Shown piece by piece: positions 8,334-19,474 of a stretch of DNA of 19,474 nucleotides. Positions within the stretch are counted from its first letter, which is position 1. Each line of letters starts with the position of its first letter. Position numbers and translations under genes: made by a program. The notes below the pieces were generated by a model. It ran no database searches and was not told where the DNA came from. It was given only the letters and a program-made list of their open reading frames with translations. The stretch is from Phycisphaerales bacterium (GTDB lineage: Bacteria > Planctomycetota > Phycisphaerae > Tepidisphaerales > Tepidisphaeraceae), in contig PMAK01000141.1 in assembly GCA_003153655.1 (NCBI GenBank), positions 8,382-27,855 on the forward strand, written 5' to 3'.

Positions 8334-8414
8334 TTATCGGCGCGAACGCCGCCGAAGCAGTCCGACCGCTCCCACGCAAATCAGGCTCATGGAAGCCGGC
8401 TCGGGAACCGGGCT
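8334..8414 (-). pseudogene. 3' remnant of a PEP-CTERM anchored protein gene
   Basis: Between the binding-protein gene and the glycosyltransferase gene the minus strand encodes SPVPEPASMSLICVGAV followed by GLLRRRSRR and a TAA stop. This is a complete PEP-CTERM signal: a VPEPA core, a hydrophobic helix and an Arg-rich tail at the extreme C-terminus. Exosortase recognises such tails on exported surface proteins. Immediately upstream in frame is a TAA (8415-8417), and 17 bases further is the end of the binding-protein gene, so the body of the original gene is missing. I infer a deletion that left only the last 26 codons. The rest of the 8310-8433 gap shows nothing else. Confidence 0.7.
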
Positions 8415-8433
8415 TTAAATCAGAATTTATTAT

Positions 8434-9432
8434 TCAATACGCCGAGTCAGGGAAATAGTATTGCTGCGCATTATCCGGCGTCACAAGATCGACGTCGATC
8501 ATCATATGGCGCGGAACAAATTGCGAAATCTGTTTTTCATGGCCATCCCGCAGCGTTGAGGCGGCCAGGTGAATTCCCTCGGCAATCATGGATGGCGGAT
8601 AGGTGATCGTCGCGGGGACGAGCGGATCTTTGTCCGCGATCATCTTGACGATCTCCTTCATCCCGCCGCCGCCCACCACCCACATCCGCTGGTCGCGGTC
8701 GTCTTCCTTGATCGCCTGAATCGCCCCAAGCGCAACATCATCATCGCCGGCCCATACCGCGTCGATTTGGCCGAACTGCGTCAGAAAATTCTGCATGACG
8801 GTCAGGCCCTTCTCGCGATTCCAATCGGCCGATTGGCTGGCGAGTATTTTGATTCCGGGATGGGTCCTGAAAACGGCGACTGCTGCGTCCACGCGATCGC
8901 TGTTCACGGTGCAGGGAACTCCTTCCAAGATCACGATGTTCCCCTTGAAATTCAGTTTTTGCGATATGAACTCGGCCGCTTTTCGCCCGAAGGCTTTGTT
9001 GTCCCCTTCCAGAAATACATCGGCCACCGGCTCAAGAAATCCGCGATCGACGTTAACAATATAAATACCGCGATCGTGAGCCTCCTTGGCAATCGGCGTC
9101 AGCGGGGCGCTTTCCGTTGCGAGAATGACGAGGCCATCAACGCCCTTGGTCATCATGTCCTGAATATCGGCGATCTGCTTTTCCGGCGCGTCAGCCGACG
9201 CGAATTGCCAATCGATCTCCGGATGCAGCGCCATCGCTTGCTTGGCCCACCAGCCGACGCCGGCGGTCCAGCCATGATCGGCCGCGGGGATCGACACGCC
9301 AATGCGCATGCGTTTAGCGGTCTGCATCGTGGCAGCCACCGGTTGCGGATTTGATTGCCGCGTCGCCAGTATCACCGCAAGCGTAAGCACGGTCGCCAGC
9401 AGAATCCCAACGAAGACATTTTTCCCATTCAT
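8434..9432 (-). CDS. Sugar-type ABC transporter substrate-binding protein (RbsB-like)
   Basis: This is a periplasmic binding protein of the Peripla_BP_4 (ribose/galactose/rhizopine) group, 332 residues. An N-terminal hydrophobic segment (about 6-24) serves as signal or anchor; there is no lipobox Cys. The mature part opens with RIGVSIPAADHGWTAGV and has PEKQIADIQDMMTKGVDGLVI, YIVNVDRGF, EGDNKAFGRKAAEFI, an acidic hinge region with AVWAGDDDVALGAIQAI, and ends DNAQQYYFPDSAY. These follow the order of RbsB-like proteins, and aromatic residues near the N-terminus (W55, W61, W62) could stack on a sugar ring. Its ATG overlaps the stop of the permease gene (ATGA), so it is translationally coupled. 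The ligand cannot be told from the sequence. Confidence 0.9.
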   Translation of the reverse strand: MNGKNVFVGILLATVLTLAVILATRQSNPQPVAATMQTAKRMRIGVSIPAADHGWTAGVGWWAKQAMALHPEIDWQFASADAPEKQIADIQDMMTKGVDGLVILATESAPLTPIAKEAHDRGIYIVNVDRGFLEPVADVFLEGDNKAFGRKAAEFISQKLNFKGNIVILEGVPCTVNSDRVDAAVAVFRTHPGIKILASQSADWNREKGLTVMQNFLTQFGQIDAVWAGDDDVALGAIQAIKEDDRDQRMWVVGGGGMKEIVKMIADKDPLVPATITYPPSMIAEGIHLAASTLRDGHEKQISQFVPRHMMIDVDLVTPDNAQQYYFPDSAY

Positions 9433-10570
9433 GCCGTTTCCCTCTGTCCAATCTGCTGAACAAATGCAGCCGCGACGATGATGCCGCCCTTGATCAATCC
9501 CTGAAGATAGATCGAAACATCCAGGAAGTTGAGCATATTTCCGATGACGCCCAGGATCAGCACGCCGATGACCGTTCCGAAAATCGTGCCCGCGCCGCCG
9601 GTCATTCGCGATCCCCCGACGACAACCGCCGCGATGACATCCAATTCATATAGCTCGCCCGTGCTGGAACTGCTGACACTGTTGGTATGCGACGCGACGA
9701 GCAGGGCCGAAATGCCGGTCAGCGCGCCGATCAGGACATAGGCCAGAATCTTGACGCGATCGACGTTCACGCCCGAATATCGCGCAGCCCGTTCATTGTT
9801 CCCGATGGCGAAAATGTATCGCCCGAAACGCATCTTGTTCAGCACGACTCCCATCACAAGGGCAATAAAAAAAAAGACGAAGACGGGATATGGAACAATC
9901 AGCGGCCGGCCCGCGCTGACATGCAGGCCGGGAATCGCAATTCCGCCGCCGGCGATGCGATGGAACAGGTCGGGGCTTTTTGAATCAAACGTTCCGCCGT
10001 CGATCATCGCCATCGCCAGAGATCGATAGGCGGCCAATCCCCCCAAGGTGGCGATGAACGGGGCAATACGGGCGCGAACGACCAGCAGGCCATTGAGGAT
10101 TCCCGCAAGGACGCCGATCAAAAGAGTGATCGCCACGGCGATGATCACCCCGACCCGTTCGCTGCCGGCCAGATGCAGCGAGATCATCACATTTGCCAAA
10201 TCCGCGCGGAAGGCGCTATACGGCAGCGGCAAATTGGTTTGACCCGCATCGCTGAATTCCTGCCGAATTCGCGCAGCATCAATCGCGGTGTTCATCATCC
10301 AAATCCCCGCTCCGCCCGCGAAAGCGACCAGCGAACCCACGGATAGGTCGATCCCGCCGGAGATGATGATGAACGTCATCCCAAGTGCGATGATGCCAAC
10401 AAAAGACCAGTTCGCCAGAATGTTCCGGAAATTTTCCAGGCTAAGAAAGGTGTCGGCCCCGCTCCGCAGACGCTGGCAAACCGCGGTGGCAAGGATGAGC
10501 AATACAAGCGTGATCAGCGGCCCAAATCTTTCCAACATCGCGCGGGCGCGACGTGGCTGGGTGGCTGCGC

Positions 10571-10574
<4 letters not shown>
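9429..10574 (-). CDS. Sugar-type ABC transporter permease (RbsC-like)
   Basis: This is the inner-membrane channel subunit of a ribose-type importer (BPD_transp_2 family). Typical segments are [75 protein letters not shown] and [20 protein letters not shown]. At 381 residues it is longer than E. coli RbsC (321). Much of the excess is a polar stretch at about residues 95-140, between two helices, which would form an enlarged loop. The start overlaps the carB stop by four bases (ATGA), and the stop overlaps the binding-protein start by four bases. No ABC ATPase gene lies in this operon or anywhere in the window, so the energising subunit must be encoded elsewhere if the importer works. Confidence 0.92.
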
Positions 10575-14023
<3,449 letters not shown>

Positions 14024-14054
14024 GAGGGTTTCAGTCCGAACGAAATTTCGGCCT

Positions 14055-14084
14055 AATCTACAGAGGCGAGGCGGCGTTTACCAA
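14055..14084 (-). promoter_or_regulatory. Candidate carB promoter
   Basis: On the minus strand TTGGTA (14079-14084), an 18-base spacer and TAGATT (14055-14060) resemble a sigma-70 promoter, placed about 30 bases before the carB ATG. The 118-base gap between the divergent carB and hydrolase genes must hold both promoters. I see no clear plus-strand match, and no attenuator or PyrR-like structure. Confidence 0.3.
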
Positions 14085-14141
14085 TCGGGTCGCGCGTCAC
14101 GGGCATCCCGGCTAAAAACTGATAAATTGGTCTGGCATCCC

Positions 14142-14897
14142 ATGATCCCAATCGTCCTCCATCACGGTCTATGCGGCGGCGGAATTCGCCTCGGAAAAGT
14201 GAGTTGGCCGTCGTTTCGAGGGATCGATAAGGCCCTGGATGGCGCAGGCTATTCGGTGAAAGTAACCTCGGTTCATCCAACCGCCGGAATCGAACGCCGC
14301 GCCAAACAACTCAAACAGTGGATACTCGACAATCGAAAGGCGTGGGACGGCCAGCCTGTTGTTCTTGTCGCCCATTCGCTGGGTGGATTAGATGCCAGGT
14401 ACATGCTTCGGCGACTGGACATGGCCGAGCATGTTCGGGCGCTGCTGACGATTTGTACCCCGCATCGCGGCTCTCCCTGGGCTGACTGGTGCGTTGAAAA
14501 TGTCGGCCGCCGATTGCGGGCGATGGATCTGATCAATCATCTGGGCCTCGATATCGACGGCGTTCTTGATGTGACAACCGAACGATGCCGCCAATTCAAT
14601 GCTGACGTTCAGGACGTGCCGGGCATACCCTATTTTTCTATCTCGGCATCGCAACCCTGGCGTAAAATGCCGGCGTTCTCATTGGTTTCCTGGAGAGTTA
14701 TCAGCAAAATTGACGGACCCAATGACGGCCTGGTCTCGGTGAAGAGTGCTCATTGGGGGCAACATCTGGCCACCTGGCGAGCGGACCATTGGCATTCGGT
14801 CAACAAGCGATTGAGCCGCGAAGCACTCAAGGTCGGAGACATCTCGCCCAACTACCTTGCCGCTGTCAGGGCCATCGCCCCGCTGCCGGCCGATTAA
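14142..14897 (+). CDS. Alpha/beta hydrolase resembling family I triacylglycerol lipases
   Basis: This 251-residue alpha/beta hydrolase is probably an esterase or lipase. It opens with IPIVLHHGLCG, the beta-strand and oxyanion-hole segment. The nucleophile elbow is VAHSLGGLDARYM (Ser79), TICTPHRGSPWADW follows, the acid is likely Asp195 in GPNDGLVS, and the likely catalytic histidine is His216 in RADHWHSVNK. The NDGLV box and the final His-x-x-x-Val-Asn pattern match Pseudomonas-type family I lipases. ATG 14142 is chosen because the upstream open frame is low in quality and lies over the carB promoter region; TTG 14127 is an alternative. No ribosome site is clear, and there is no signal peptide, so a cytoplasmic enzyme is likely, unlike secreted family I lipases. 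The oxidoreductase gene follows ten bases after its stop. Confidence 0.85.
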   Translation: MIPIVLHHGLCGGGIRLGKVSWPSFRGIDKALDGAGYSVKVTSVHPTAGIERRAKQLKQWILDNRKAWDGQPVVLVAHSLGGLDARYMLRRLDMAEHVRALLTICTPHRGSPWADWCVENVGRRLRAMDLINHLGLDIDGVLDVTTERCRQFNADVQDVPGIPYFSISASQPWRKMPAFSLVSWRVISKIDGPNDGLVSVKSAHWGQHLATWRADHWHSVNKRLSREALKVGDISPNYLAAVRAIAPLPAD

Positions 14898-14907
14898 CGG
14901 AGTCAAT

Positions 14908-15921
14908 ATGTTCAATTTTGCGATCGTCGGATGTGGAAGCATGGCTCATTCGCACGCGCAGGAACTTTCCCGCATGCCGGAAGTCAAAGTGGTAGCGCTG
15001 GTTGATCCGATCACCGCGCGGACGGCCGAGTTTCGGCAGAAATATTGTCCCGCTGCCGCGGAATTTGCTTCAATCGAATCATTATTCGAATGCGCCAGCG
15101 TGAAACTCGACGCGGTGGTCCTCGTGACCCCACATAGCCTGCATTGGCCGCATGCCGGGGCCGCACTTGATCGGGGACTGCATGTGCTCGTGGAAAAGCC
15201 AATGGTCACTTCCTCCGAGCATGCATATGACCTCTGGCGGCGGGTAAAGCGTTCGGGAAAGCTGCTGGCGATCAGTTTTCAGTCCGCATACACGGCGGAA
15301 TTCGGATATCTGGCCGGACTGCGCGACAGCGGCGAAATGGGAAAGGTTCAATCCATCAGCGGCTGGGTCAGTCAGAACTGGCTCAAAAACACGACCAATA
15401 CCTGGCGCCAACAGCCCGAATCAGCCGGCGGCGGAATGATGTATGACACCGGAGCCCATTTGTTCAATGCGGTGACGTGGCTCATGAACGATCCGGTGGT
15501 TGAGGTCGGTTGTTTCTATGACAAATGTTCGTCACCCGTGGACATCAACGGCGTTGCCATCGCCCGTTTCCAGAACGGCGCCATGGCCAGCTTCAATATC
15601 AGCGGTAATTGCCCGGCCTTCGGTACCGAAATCCAGATTCATACCGATCGGATGCTGATTCACACCGACCAATACGGCGGCAAGCTGGAGATCAAAGGCC
15701 ATGACGGCAAGCGGATTTATCCGCACGTGAAGCAGGATCTTCCCTTGCCGGGCAGCGGCGGAACGCCGCATAAGAATTTCGTGAAAGCCCTGATGGGCCA
15801 GGAGCCGCTCAGAGCCGGCGTAAGATATGGGACGCTCCTCAGTGCTCTGATGGACGCGCTCTACGAATCGTCAGATGGCCGGCGAATTGTGGCGGTGCAG
15901 CCGGTGCCGGCGGACATCTAA
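14908..15921 (+). CDS. Gfo/Idh/MocA-family NAD(P)-dependent oxidoreductase
   Basis: This 337-residue dehydrogenase uses NAD(P) on a sugar, inositol or related polyol. The N-terminal Rossmann fold has FAIVGCGSMAHSHAQEL (residues 4-20) and LVDP at the end of the second strand. The family catalytic motif is VEKPMVTS (Glu96-Lys97-Pro98). The C-terminal beta-sheet domain carries GGGMMYDTGAHLFNAVTWL, with Asp180 and His184 in the usual active-site positions. GGAG ends five bases before ATG 14908, which decides this start over an upstream in-frame ATG at 14857. It follows the hydrolase by ten bases and probably shares its transcript. The protein lacks a Tat signal, so it is cytoplasmic. The substrate cannot be told. 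Confidence 0.93.
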   Translation: MFNFAIVGCGSMAHSHAQELSRMPEVKVVALVDPITARTAEFRQKYCPAAAEFASIESLFECASVKLDAVVLVTPHSLHWPHAGAALDRGLHVLVEKPMVTSSEHAYDLWRRVKRSGKLLAISFQSAYTAEFGYLAGLRDSGEMGKVQSISGWVSQNWLKNTTNTWRQQPESAGGGMMYDTGAHLFNAVTWLMNDPVVEVGCFYDKCSSPVDINGVAIARFQNGAMASFNISGNCPAFGTEIQIHTDRMLIHTDQYGGKLEIKGHDGKRIYPHVKQDLPLPGSGGTPHKNFVKALMGQEPLRAGVRYGTLLSALMDALYESSDGRRIVAVQPVPADI

Positions 15922-15971
15922 ACGGTTGCGGAGCGCCGGACCTTGGGTGAGAATCGAACCTGGAGGAATCC

Positions 15972-17318
15972 ATGACATCCAAATGGATGGCGGCGTTTTT
16001 GGCGGCTGCGCTGGCGCTGGGCGCACCCTTGGCAAGTACGCAAGCTGCCGAGATTCCCTCGACTCAGCCTACGTCCCGTCCATCGCCCAGAGTGCTCGCG
16101 CTCATCCATGATCTGACCAGCGATCAATTCTCAACTCGGCAAATTGCCCAGAACAAACTGGAGCAGATGGGAGAAGAAGCGACCCCGCAATTGCAGGAAA
16201 TACTGAAAGATTCGATCCTTTCCGATGAGGCATCCGCGCGGGTTCGGACGGCGCTGCTGCGGATTCAGGAAGGCCGGCAATTCGGACCTTCGGTCATCAC
16301 CATCCATTGCCATGATGCGCCCCTCGCTGGCGTGCTGGAGGATTTTGCCGGCCAGGCGGGGGCCGATCTGGGTGTTGACCGGCCGGCGATTCGGGAGTTC
16401 GTCGCCTCCCAAAAAATCTCCCTGGATCTGGATCATGTCGATTTCTGGACCGCCTTGCGGGCCATCGAGGATGCCAGCCATCTGCACCCCCGGCCGAACA
16501 ATGGAAACGGCCAGATGATTTTGGATCAGCACATGGGATGGTTCGAACCGTGGAATGGCCGCTGTCGTGCGTTCGGGCCATGCCTGATCGCTCCCCAATC
16601 AGTGAACTGGTCCATTCAATTCGGGCCCGGTGGAAACGTGACGTCAAATCTGAATCTGCAATTGGCCGCGATGGTCGAGCCCAAGCTCCGCGTTGTCGGC
16701 TACTTCAATAGCAATTGGCTGCGCCAGTGCATGGATGACAAGGGACATCAATTGGCTCCGCCGGGGCCGCCGATGAATTTTGGCGGCTCGACCGCCCAGT
16801 GGTATACGCCGCTTACGACGAATCTCCAGATTGTCCCCGGGATGGGCAATAAAATCGCGAAGCTGACGGGTGAACTCGATTTCAGCGTTCAGACGAAATC
16901 GGATCTCGTGGAGATCGATGATCTGGCATCTGCCCTCAACATCTCGCGCAGCGCCGGCGAAAACAGGATTACGATCCAGAAATTCACCTCGCTAAACGGA
17001 CAATATCAATTGCAATTGTTCGCCACCGGGCCCGCCGCCCGGGGAAGATGGGATATCATTCAGACCTTGATCTCACCCCTTCAGATTCTCGACGAAAAGG
17101 ACCGCCCCCTGCAATTGGTCAGCACCAACAGCTCGAATTCACCAAGTGGACAAATGTCGATCACACTGGCATACATCGCCGTCCAGCAAATGACCGGAAT
17201 ACCGATCGGACCGCCGAAAAAACTCCGGTGGGAAATCACGACCGAGACGCGGCCGATCAAAGTCCCCTTTGAGCTCGATGACATCGAATTCCCGCATGCT
17301 GCAGAAGAGGCCCGCTAA
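15972..17318 (+). CDS. Exported protein with HEAT-like, STN-like and beta-rich regions (paralog 1)
   Basis: I do not recognise a named function. The 448-residue protein has a signal peptide (about 1-26), a STQPTSRPSP linker, a HEAT-like pair of helices at about 40-100 (DQFSTRQIAQNKLEQMGEEA), and a segment at 107-172 that reads like the short N-terminal (STN) domain of secretins and TonB receptors (VLEDFAGQAGADLGV, LDLDHVDFWTALRAI). A long beta-rich region follows with MVEPKLRVVGYFNSNWLRQC (234-253), DDKGHQLAPPG, and a closing VPFELDDIEFP motif (431-441). It is probably periplasmic. GGAGG sits five bases before the ATG. The next gene is a clear paralog, six bases downstream. Domain names are by pattern only; a structure prediction would decide. 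Confidence 0.8.
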   Translation: MTSKWMAAFLAAALALGAPLASTQAAEIPSTQPTSRPSPRVLALIHDLTSDQFSTRQIAQNKLEQMGEEATPQLQEILKDSILSDEASARVRTALLRIQEGRQFGPSVITIHCHDAPLAGVLEDFAGQAGADLGVDRPAIREFVASQKISLDLDHVDFWTALRAIEDASHLHPRPNNGNGQMILDQHMGWFEPWNGRCRAFGPCLIAPQSVNWSIQFGPGGNVTSNLNLQLAAMVEPKLRVVGYFNSNWLRQCMDDKGHQLAPPGPPMNFGGSTAQWYTPLTTNLQIVPGMGNKIAKLTGELDFSVQTKSDLVEIDDLASALNISRSAGENRITIQKFTSLNGQYQLQLFATGPAARGRWDIIQTLISPLQILDEKDRPLQLVSTNSSNSPSGQMSITLAYIAVQQMTGIPIGPPKKLRWEITTETRPIKVPFELDDIEFPHAAEEAR

Positions 17319-17324
17319 GGCAAT

Positions 17325-18662
17325 ATGATTGCTCGTAGGATGATCATCATCGCCGGTTTCGTGCTGATGTCGGCGATTGGGTCGCTCGCACGCGAGCAGG
17401 ATGCGGTCCCAACGACAGAACCCGCGACGGAACCTGCCGCGACCATGCCTTCAGCGCAAATCCTCTCGCTGATTGCCGATCTGGATAATCCCGATTTCAG
17501 CGTTCGGCAGGCCGCGGAAAATAAATTGATCGATCTTGGCAATGAAATCGAGCCCATGTTGCGAAGCGCGATGGAGGGCAAGCTTTCGGATGAGGCCCGC
17601 GCGCGGCTGAATGACGTGATCGGCCGCCTGGAGGAAAGCCGCCTGCTGCATGCGACGATCACGATGCATTACAAGAATACACCGCTGCAAACCGTGCTGA
17701 ACGAATTCGCCTGGCAGGCGGGTGGAGATTTGGAGGTCCGTCACCCGACCGTAACCAGCTACGCCCAGGATCGCACCGCCAGCATCGATCTGGATCACGC
17801 TGATTTCTGGCAAGCGCTGCGGACCGTCAGCGAGGTCAGCGGGCTGCGGCCGGGATTGGGGCCGCTCGGGATTACGCTTGCTCCGTCGCCGCAACGGGCG
17901 CTGGTGCAGATTGATTTGGCGGGTCCATATGCGCGGGAAGCCGGCGGCTTGCTTATCTCGCCCCGTACATGCCAGGAATTCCGGATGATCAATTATTCTG
18001 GAAATCAGCCCATGATACCGACCACGCTAAGCCTCATCATCGATGTCATTCCAGAGCCCAAGCTTCACGTCATTGGGGCGTCAAACTTTAATTGGCTCAG
18101 GGAATGCGTGGACGACAAGGGACAGTCGCTCGTCCCGCCCGGGATCAACCCCCGGTTTGTCCGTCCCATGGCCCGGCGCCGGGAGTGGTGGTGGCCTCTG
18201 CAAGTGACTTTTCAACCAACCCCGCAAATGGGCACAAAAATCGCCCGGCTGCGGGGGCAACTCGATTTTACAGCTCAAACCCGCAGCGAAATCATCGAAA
18301 TCAATGACATCACCCACGCCCGTGACGTCACCCGGAATATCGGCGACATGGCGCTGACCGTCCGGAGCTGTCAAAAAACCAACCTGAATTATCAGTTGAG
18401 CATGACATTCCAGGGCGTGACGTCGGGTGATGCGATGTTGCAGGATTTTCTGACGTCCGTGGAACTGGTGGACGACGATGGGCAGGCCGTCCGCCGCCAA
18501 GCCTTCAACACAACCCCAACACCCGGCGGAGTCCTCATCAACATCGTCTTCCTGCCGTCGATGACAACGCCAACCAAACTGCGATGGGAACGAACGCTGG
18601 AGCAAAAAAAACTAAGTGTGCCATTCGAATTGGATAATCTGCCCCTGCCCACAGGTCCTTAG
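17325..18662 (+). CDS. Exported protein, tandem paralog 2 of the preceding gene
   Basis: Function is unknown. The 445-residue protein follows the layout of its neighbour: a signal peptide (about 1-22), a TTEPATEPA linker, a HEAT-like segment (45-106, DFSVRQAAENKLIDLGNEIE), an STN-like segment (109-174, VLNEFAWQAGGDLEV, IDLDHADFWQALR), then a beta-rich region with EPKLHVIGASNFNWLRECVD (244-263) and the ending VPFELDNLPLP (432-442). Both paralogs keep NWLR-x-C-x-DDKG and a KLRWE motif before the C-terminus. The start ATG lies six bases after the preceding stop, with AAGG overlapping that stop. The central part (about 177-235) has diverged most. The two are probably co-transcribed and may act as a pair. 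Transcription probably ends in the spacer downstream. Confidence 0.8.
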   Translation: MIARRMIIIAGFVLMSAIGSLAREQDAVPTTEPATEPAATMPSAQILSLIADLDNPDFSVRQAAENKLIDLGNEIEPMLRSAMEGKLSDEARARLNDVIGRLEESRLLHATITMHYKNTPLQTVLNEFAWQAGGDLEVRHPTVTSYAQDRTASIDLDHADFWQALRTVSEVSGLRPGLGPLGITLAPSPQRALVQIDLAGPYAREAGGLLISPRTCQEFRMINYSGNQPMIPTTLSLIIDVIPEPKLHVIGASNFNWLRECVDDKGQSLVPPGINPRFVRPMARRREWWWPLQVTFQPTPQMGTKIARLRGQLDFTAQTRSEIIEINDITHARDVTRNIGDMALTVRSCQKTNLNYQLSMTFQGVTSGDAMLQDFLTSVELVDDDGQAVRRQAFNTTPTPGGVLINIVFLPSMTTPTKLRWERTLEQKKLSVPFELDNLPLPTGP

Positions 18663-18776
18663 CCAAAACTCTTCTCTGCGTCTTCCTCCGCGGCCTGTCC
18701 CGATCTATCGGGGCTCTCTGCGTCTCGAGCGTACTCGCGGGCGGTCAATTTCCCCGCTTTGATTTGCAGAAAACGC
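18663..18776. repeat. Convergent spacer with GCAGAG-type repeats and a small hairpin
   Basis: The gap between convergent genes holds CTCTGCGTCT twice (18674-18683 and 18716-18725) with CCTCCGCGG between them. On the minus strand this reads as GACGCAGAG and CCGCGGAGG units, a pattern I recall as dispersed in planctomycete-like genomes. CCCGA and TCGGG (18699-18712) form a 5-base stem with a TCTA loop, a weak terminator candidate. No gene is seen here. Confidence 0.5.
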
Positions 18777-19474
18777 TCAAGCGCGAATTTGCACCCGCTG
18801 ACCGGTTTGAGCTGATTCGATCGCCGCGAAAACCATCCCCAGGCTCTTGATATTGTCATGACATTCTCCCTGTGGCTTCTGCCCCGTACGAAGCGCATGA
18901 AGGAATTCGCGCAGCGAGCCCGCGATCCCAGCCGGAATGCCTTCGTCGGATTTCACTGCGATCTTTTCCGTCGGCGGGATAAAACCCTCACCCGACGTAA
19001 CCCGCGCCGCAACCGGATCATGATCCCCATCCCACGAAGCCGCTCCGTTCGCCCCAAACGCCCTCCATTCCGATTGCCAGCTTGTATTCAATCCCTGCGC
19101 ACACCAACTGCCGCGATACGCATATTGAATCCCGCCGGTCATCTCAAAAATCGCCGTCGCGCTCGCGCCATGCTTAAACCAGCTCCAGCCCGGATTGAAT
19201 TCGTGGCAATAGACGCTCAACGGGTCGGCCGAACTGATCTGGCGCGCGCTATCAAACGTATGGATCGCCATATCCAAAATGAGAGGGCTGTTCATCTGTT
19301 CGCGGAATCCGCCGAAATGCGGGCCGAGGAAAAAATCGCTCGTCAGCATCCCCAGGGCGCCGACATGCTGATCGATCGCTTTGCGGAACGCCAGCGCCCG
19401 CGGATCGTAACGGCGGCTTTGGCTGACCATGTAAAGCCTCCCGGCCCGCTCCGAAGCCGCAACCATCTCCCGCG
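18777..19474 (-). CDS. Gfo/Idh/MocA-family oxidoreductase, N-terminus outside the window
   Basis: The C-terminal two thirds of a sugar/polyol dehydrogenase. The frame stays open past the first internal Met (19464-19466) to the window end, reading Arg-Glu before MVAASERAGRLYMVSQSRRY. The ATG there is therefore internal, and the NAD-binding fold and Glu-Lys-Pro motif lie beyond the edge. The visible part has LILDMAIHTFDSARQI, where the Asp and His match the family active-site motif, FNPGWSWFKHGASATAIFEM, and a final EFLHALRTGQKPQGECHDNI that is typical of the C-terminal domain. It is only distantly similar to the oxidoreductase encoded at 14908-15921, which lacks the SQSRRYDP segment. It is convergent with the tandem paralogs and probably belongs to another operon. 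Confidence 0.92.
   Translation of the reverse strand, partial: REMVAASERAGRLYMVSQSRRYDPRALAFRKAIDQHVGALGMLTSDFFLGPHFGGFREQMNSPLILDMAIHTFDSARQISSADPLSVYCHEFNPGWSWFKHGASATAIFEMTGGIQYAYRGSWCAQGLNTSWQSEWRAFGANGAASWDGDHDPVAARVTSGEGFIPPTEKIAVKSDEGIPAGIAGSLREFLHALRTGQKPQGECHDNIKSLGMVFAAIESAQTGQRVQIRA

Noticed and set aside
14857..14907. Earlier ATG for the Gfo/Idh/MocA gene
   Set aside because: It overlaps the hydrolase gene, adds a non-family leader before the Rossmann motif, and the ribosome site fits ATG 14908.

Overview
The window looks like chromosomal DNA of a planctomycete, most likely of the Phycisphaerae. This is inference from several signs. Mature N-termini of exported proteins carry Thr/Ser-Gln-Pro linkers (TTQP, PSTQP, TTEPATEP). 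There is a PEP-CTERM sorting-signal remnant with a VPEPAS core and an Arg-rich tail. Two paralogs carry HEAT-like N-terminal repeats of a kind common in planctomycetes. Two Gfo/Idh/MocA oxidoreductases are present, and codon use is moderately GC-rich. I see no tRNA, rRNA, CRISPR array, transposase, integrase or phage gene.

Layout. (1) 1-4977, plus strand: a tripartite RND efflux operon in the order inner-membrane pump (5' end cut off by the window), membrane-fusion protein and NodT-type outer-membrane lipoprotein, closed by a strong palindromic terminator. (2) 5031-8279, minus strand: an OprP/OprO-like porin and, upstream of it, a family-39-type membrane glycosyltransferase. A promoter-like AT-rich island lies between them. 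(3) 8310-8433: a short gap holding the 3' remnant of a PEP-CTERM protein gene. (4) 8434-14023, minus strand: carB followed by a sugar-type ABC permease and its binding protein. The three genes are joined by two ATGA stop/start overlaps, and no ABC ATPase gene is present. (5) 14142-18662, plus strand, divergent from carB: a family-I-lipase-like hydrolase, a Gfo/Idh/MocA oxidoreductase, and two tandem paralogous exported proteins of unknown function. (6) 18777-19474, minus strand: the C-terminal two thirds of a second Gfo/Idh/MocA oxidoreductase, convergent with the paralogs across a short repeat-bearing spacer.

How they fit together. The efflux genes form one envelope-spanning pump. CarB makes carbamoyl phosphate for pyrimidine and arginine synthesis; its translational coupling to a sugar-type importer is unusual and may be an accident of operon assembly or a nutrient link. 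The hydrolase, oxidoreductase and paralog block is closely spaced and may be one transcript, but its pathway cannot be read from the sequence.

Most notable points: the tandem paralogs with HEAT-like, STN-like and beta-rich regions; the PEP-CTERM gene remnant; the coupled carB-transporter arrangement; a CarB linker that appears to contain a translated CGAAGG-type repeat; and an RND pump lacking part of the canonical proton-relay residues. I found no convincing new defence or mobile system.
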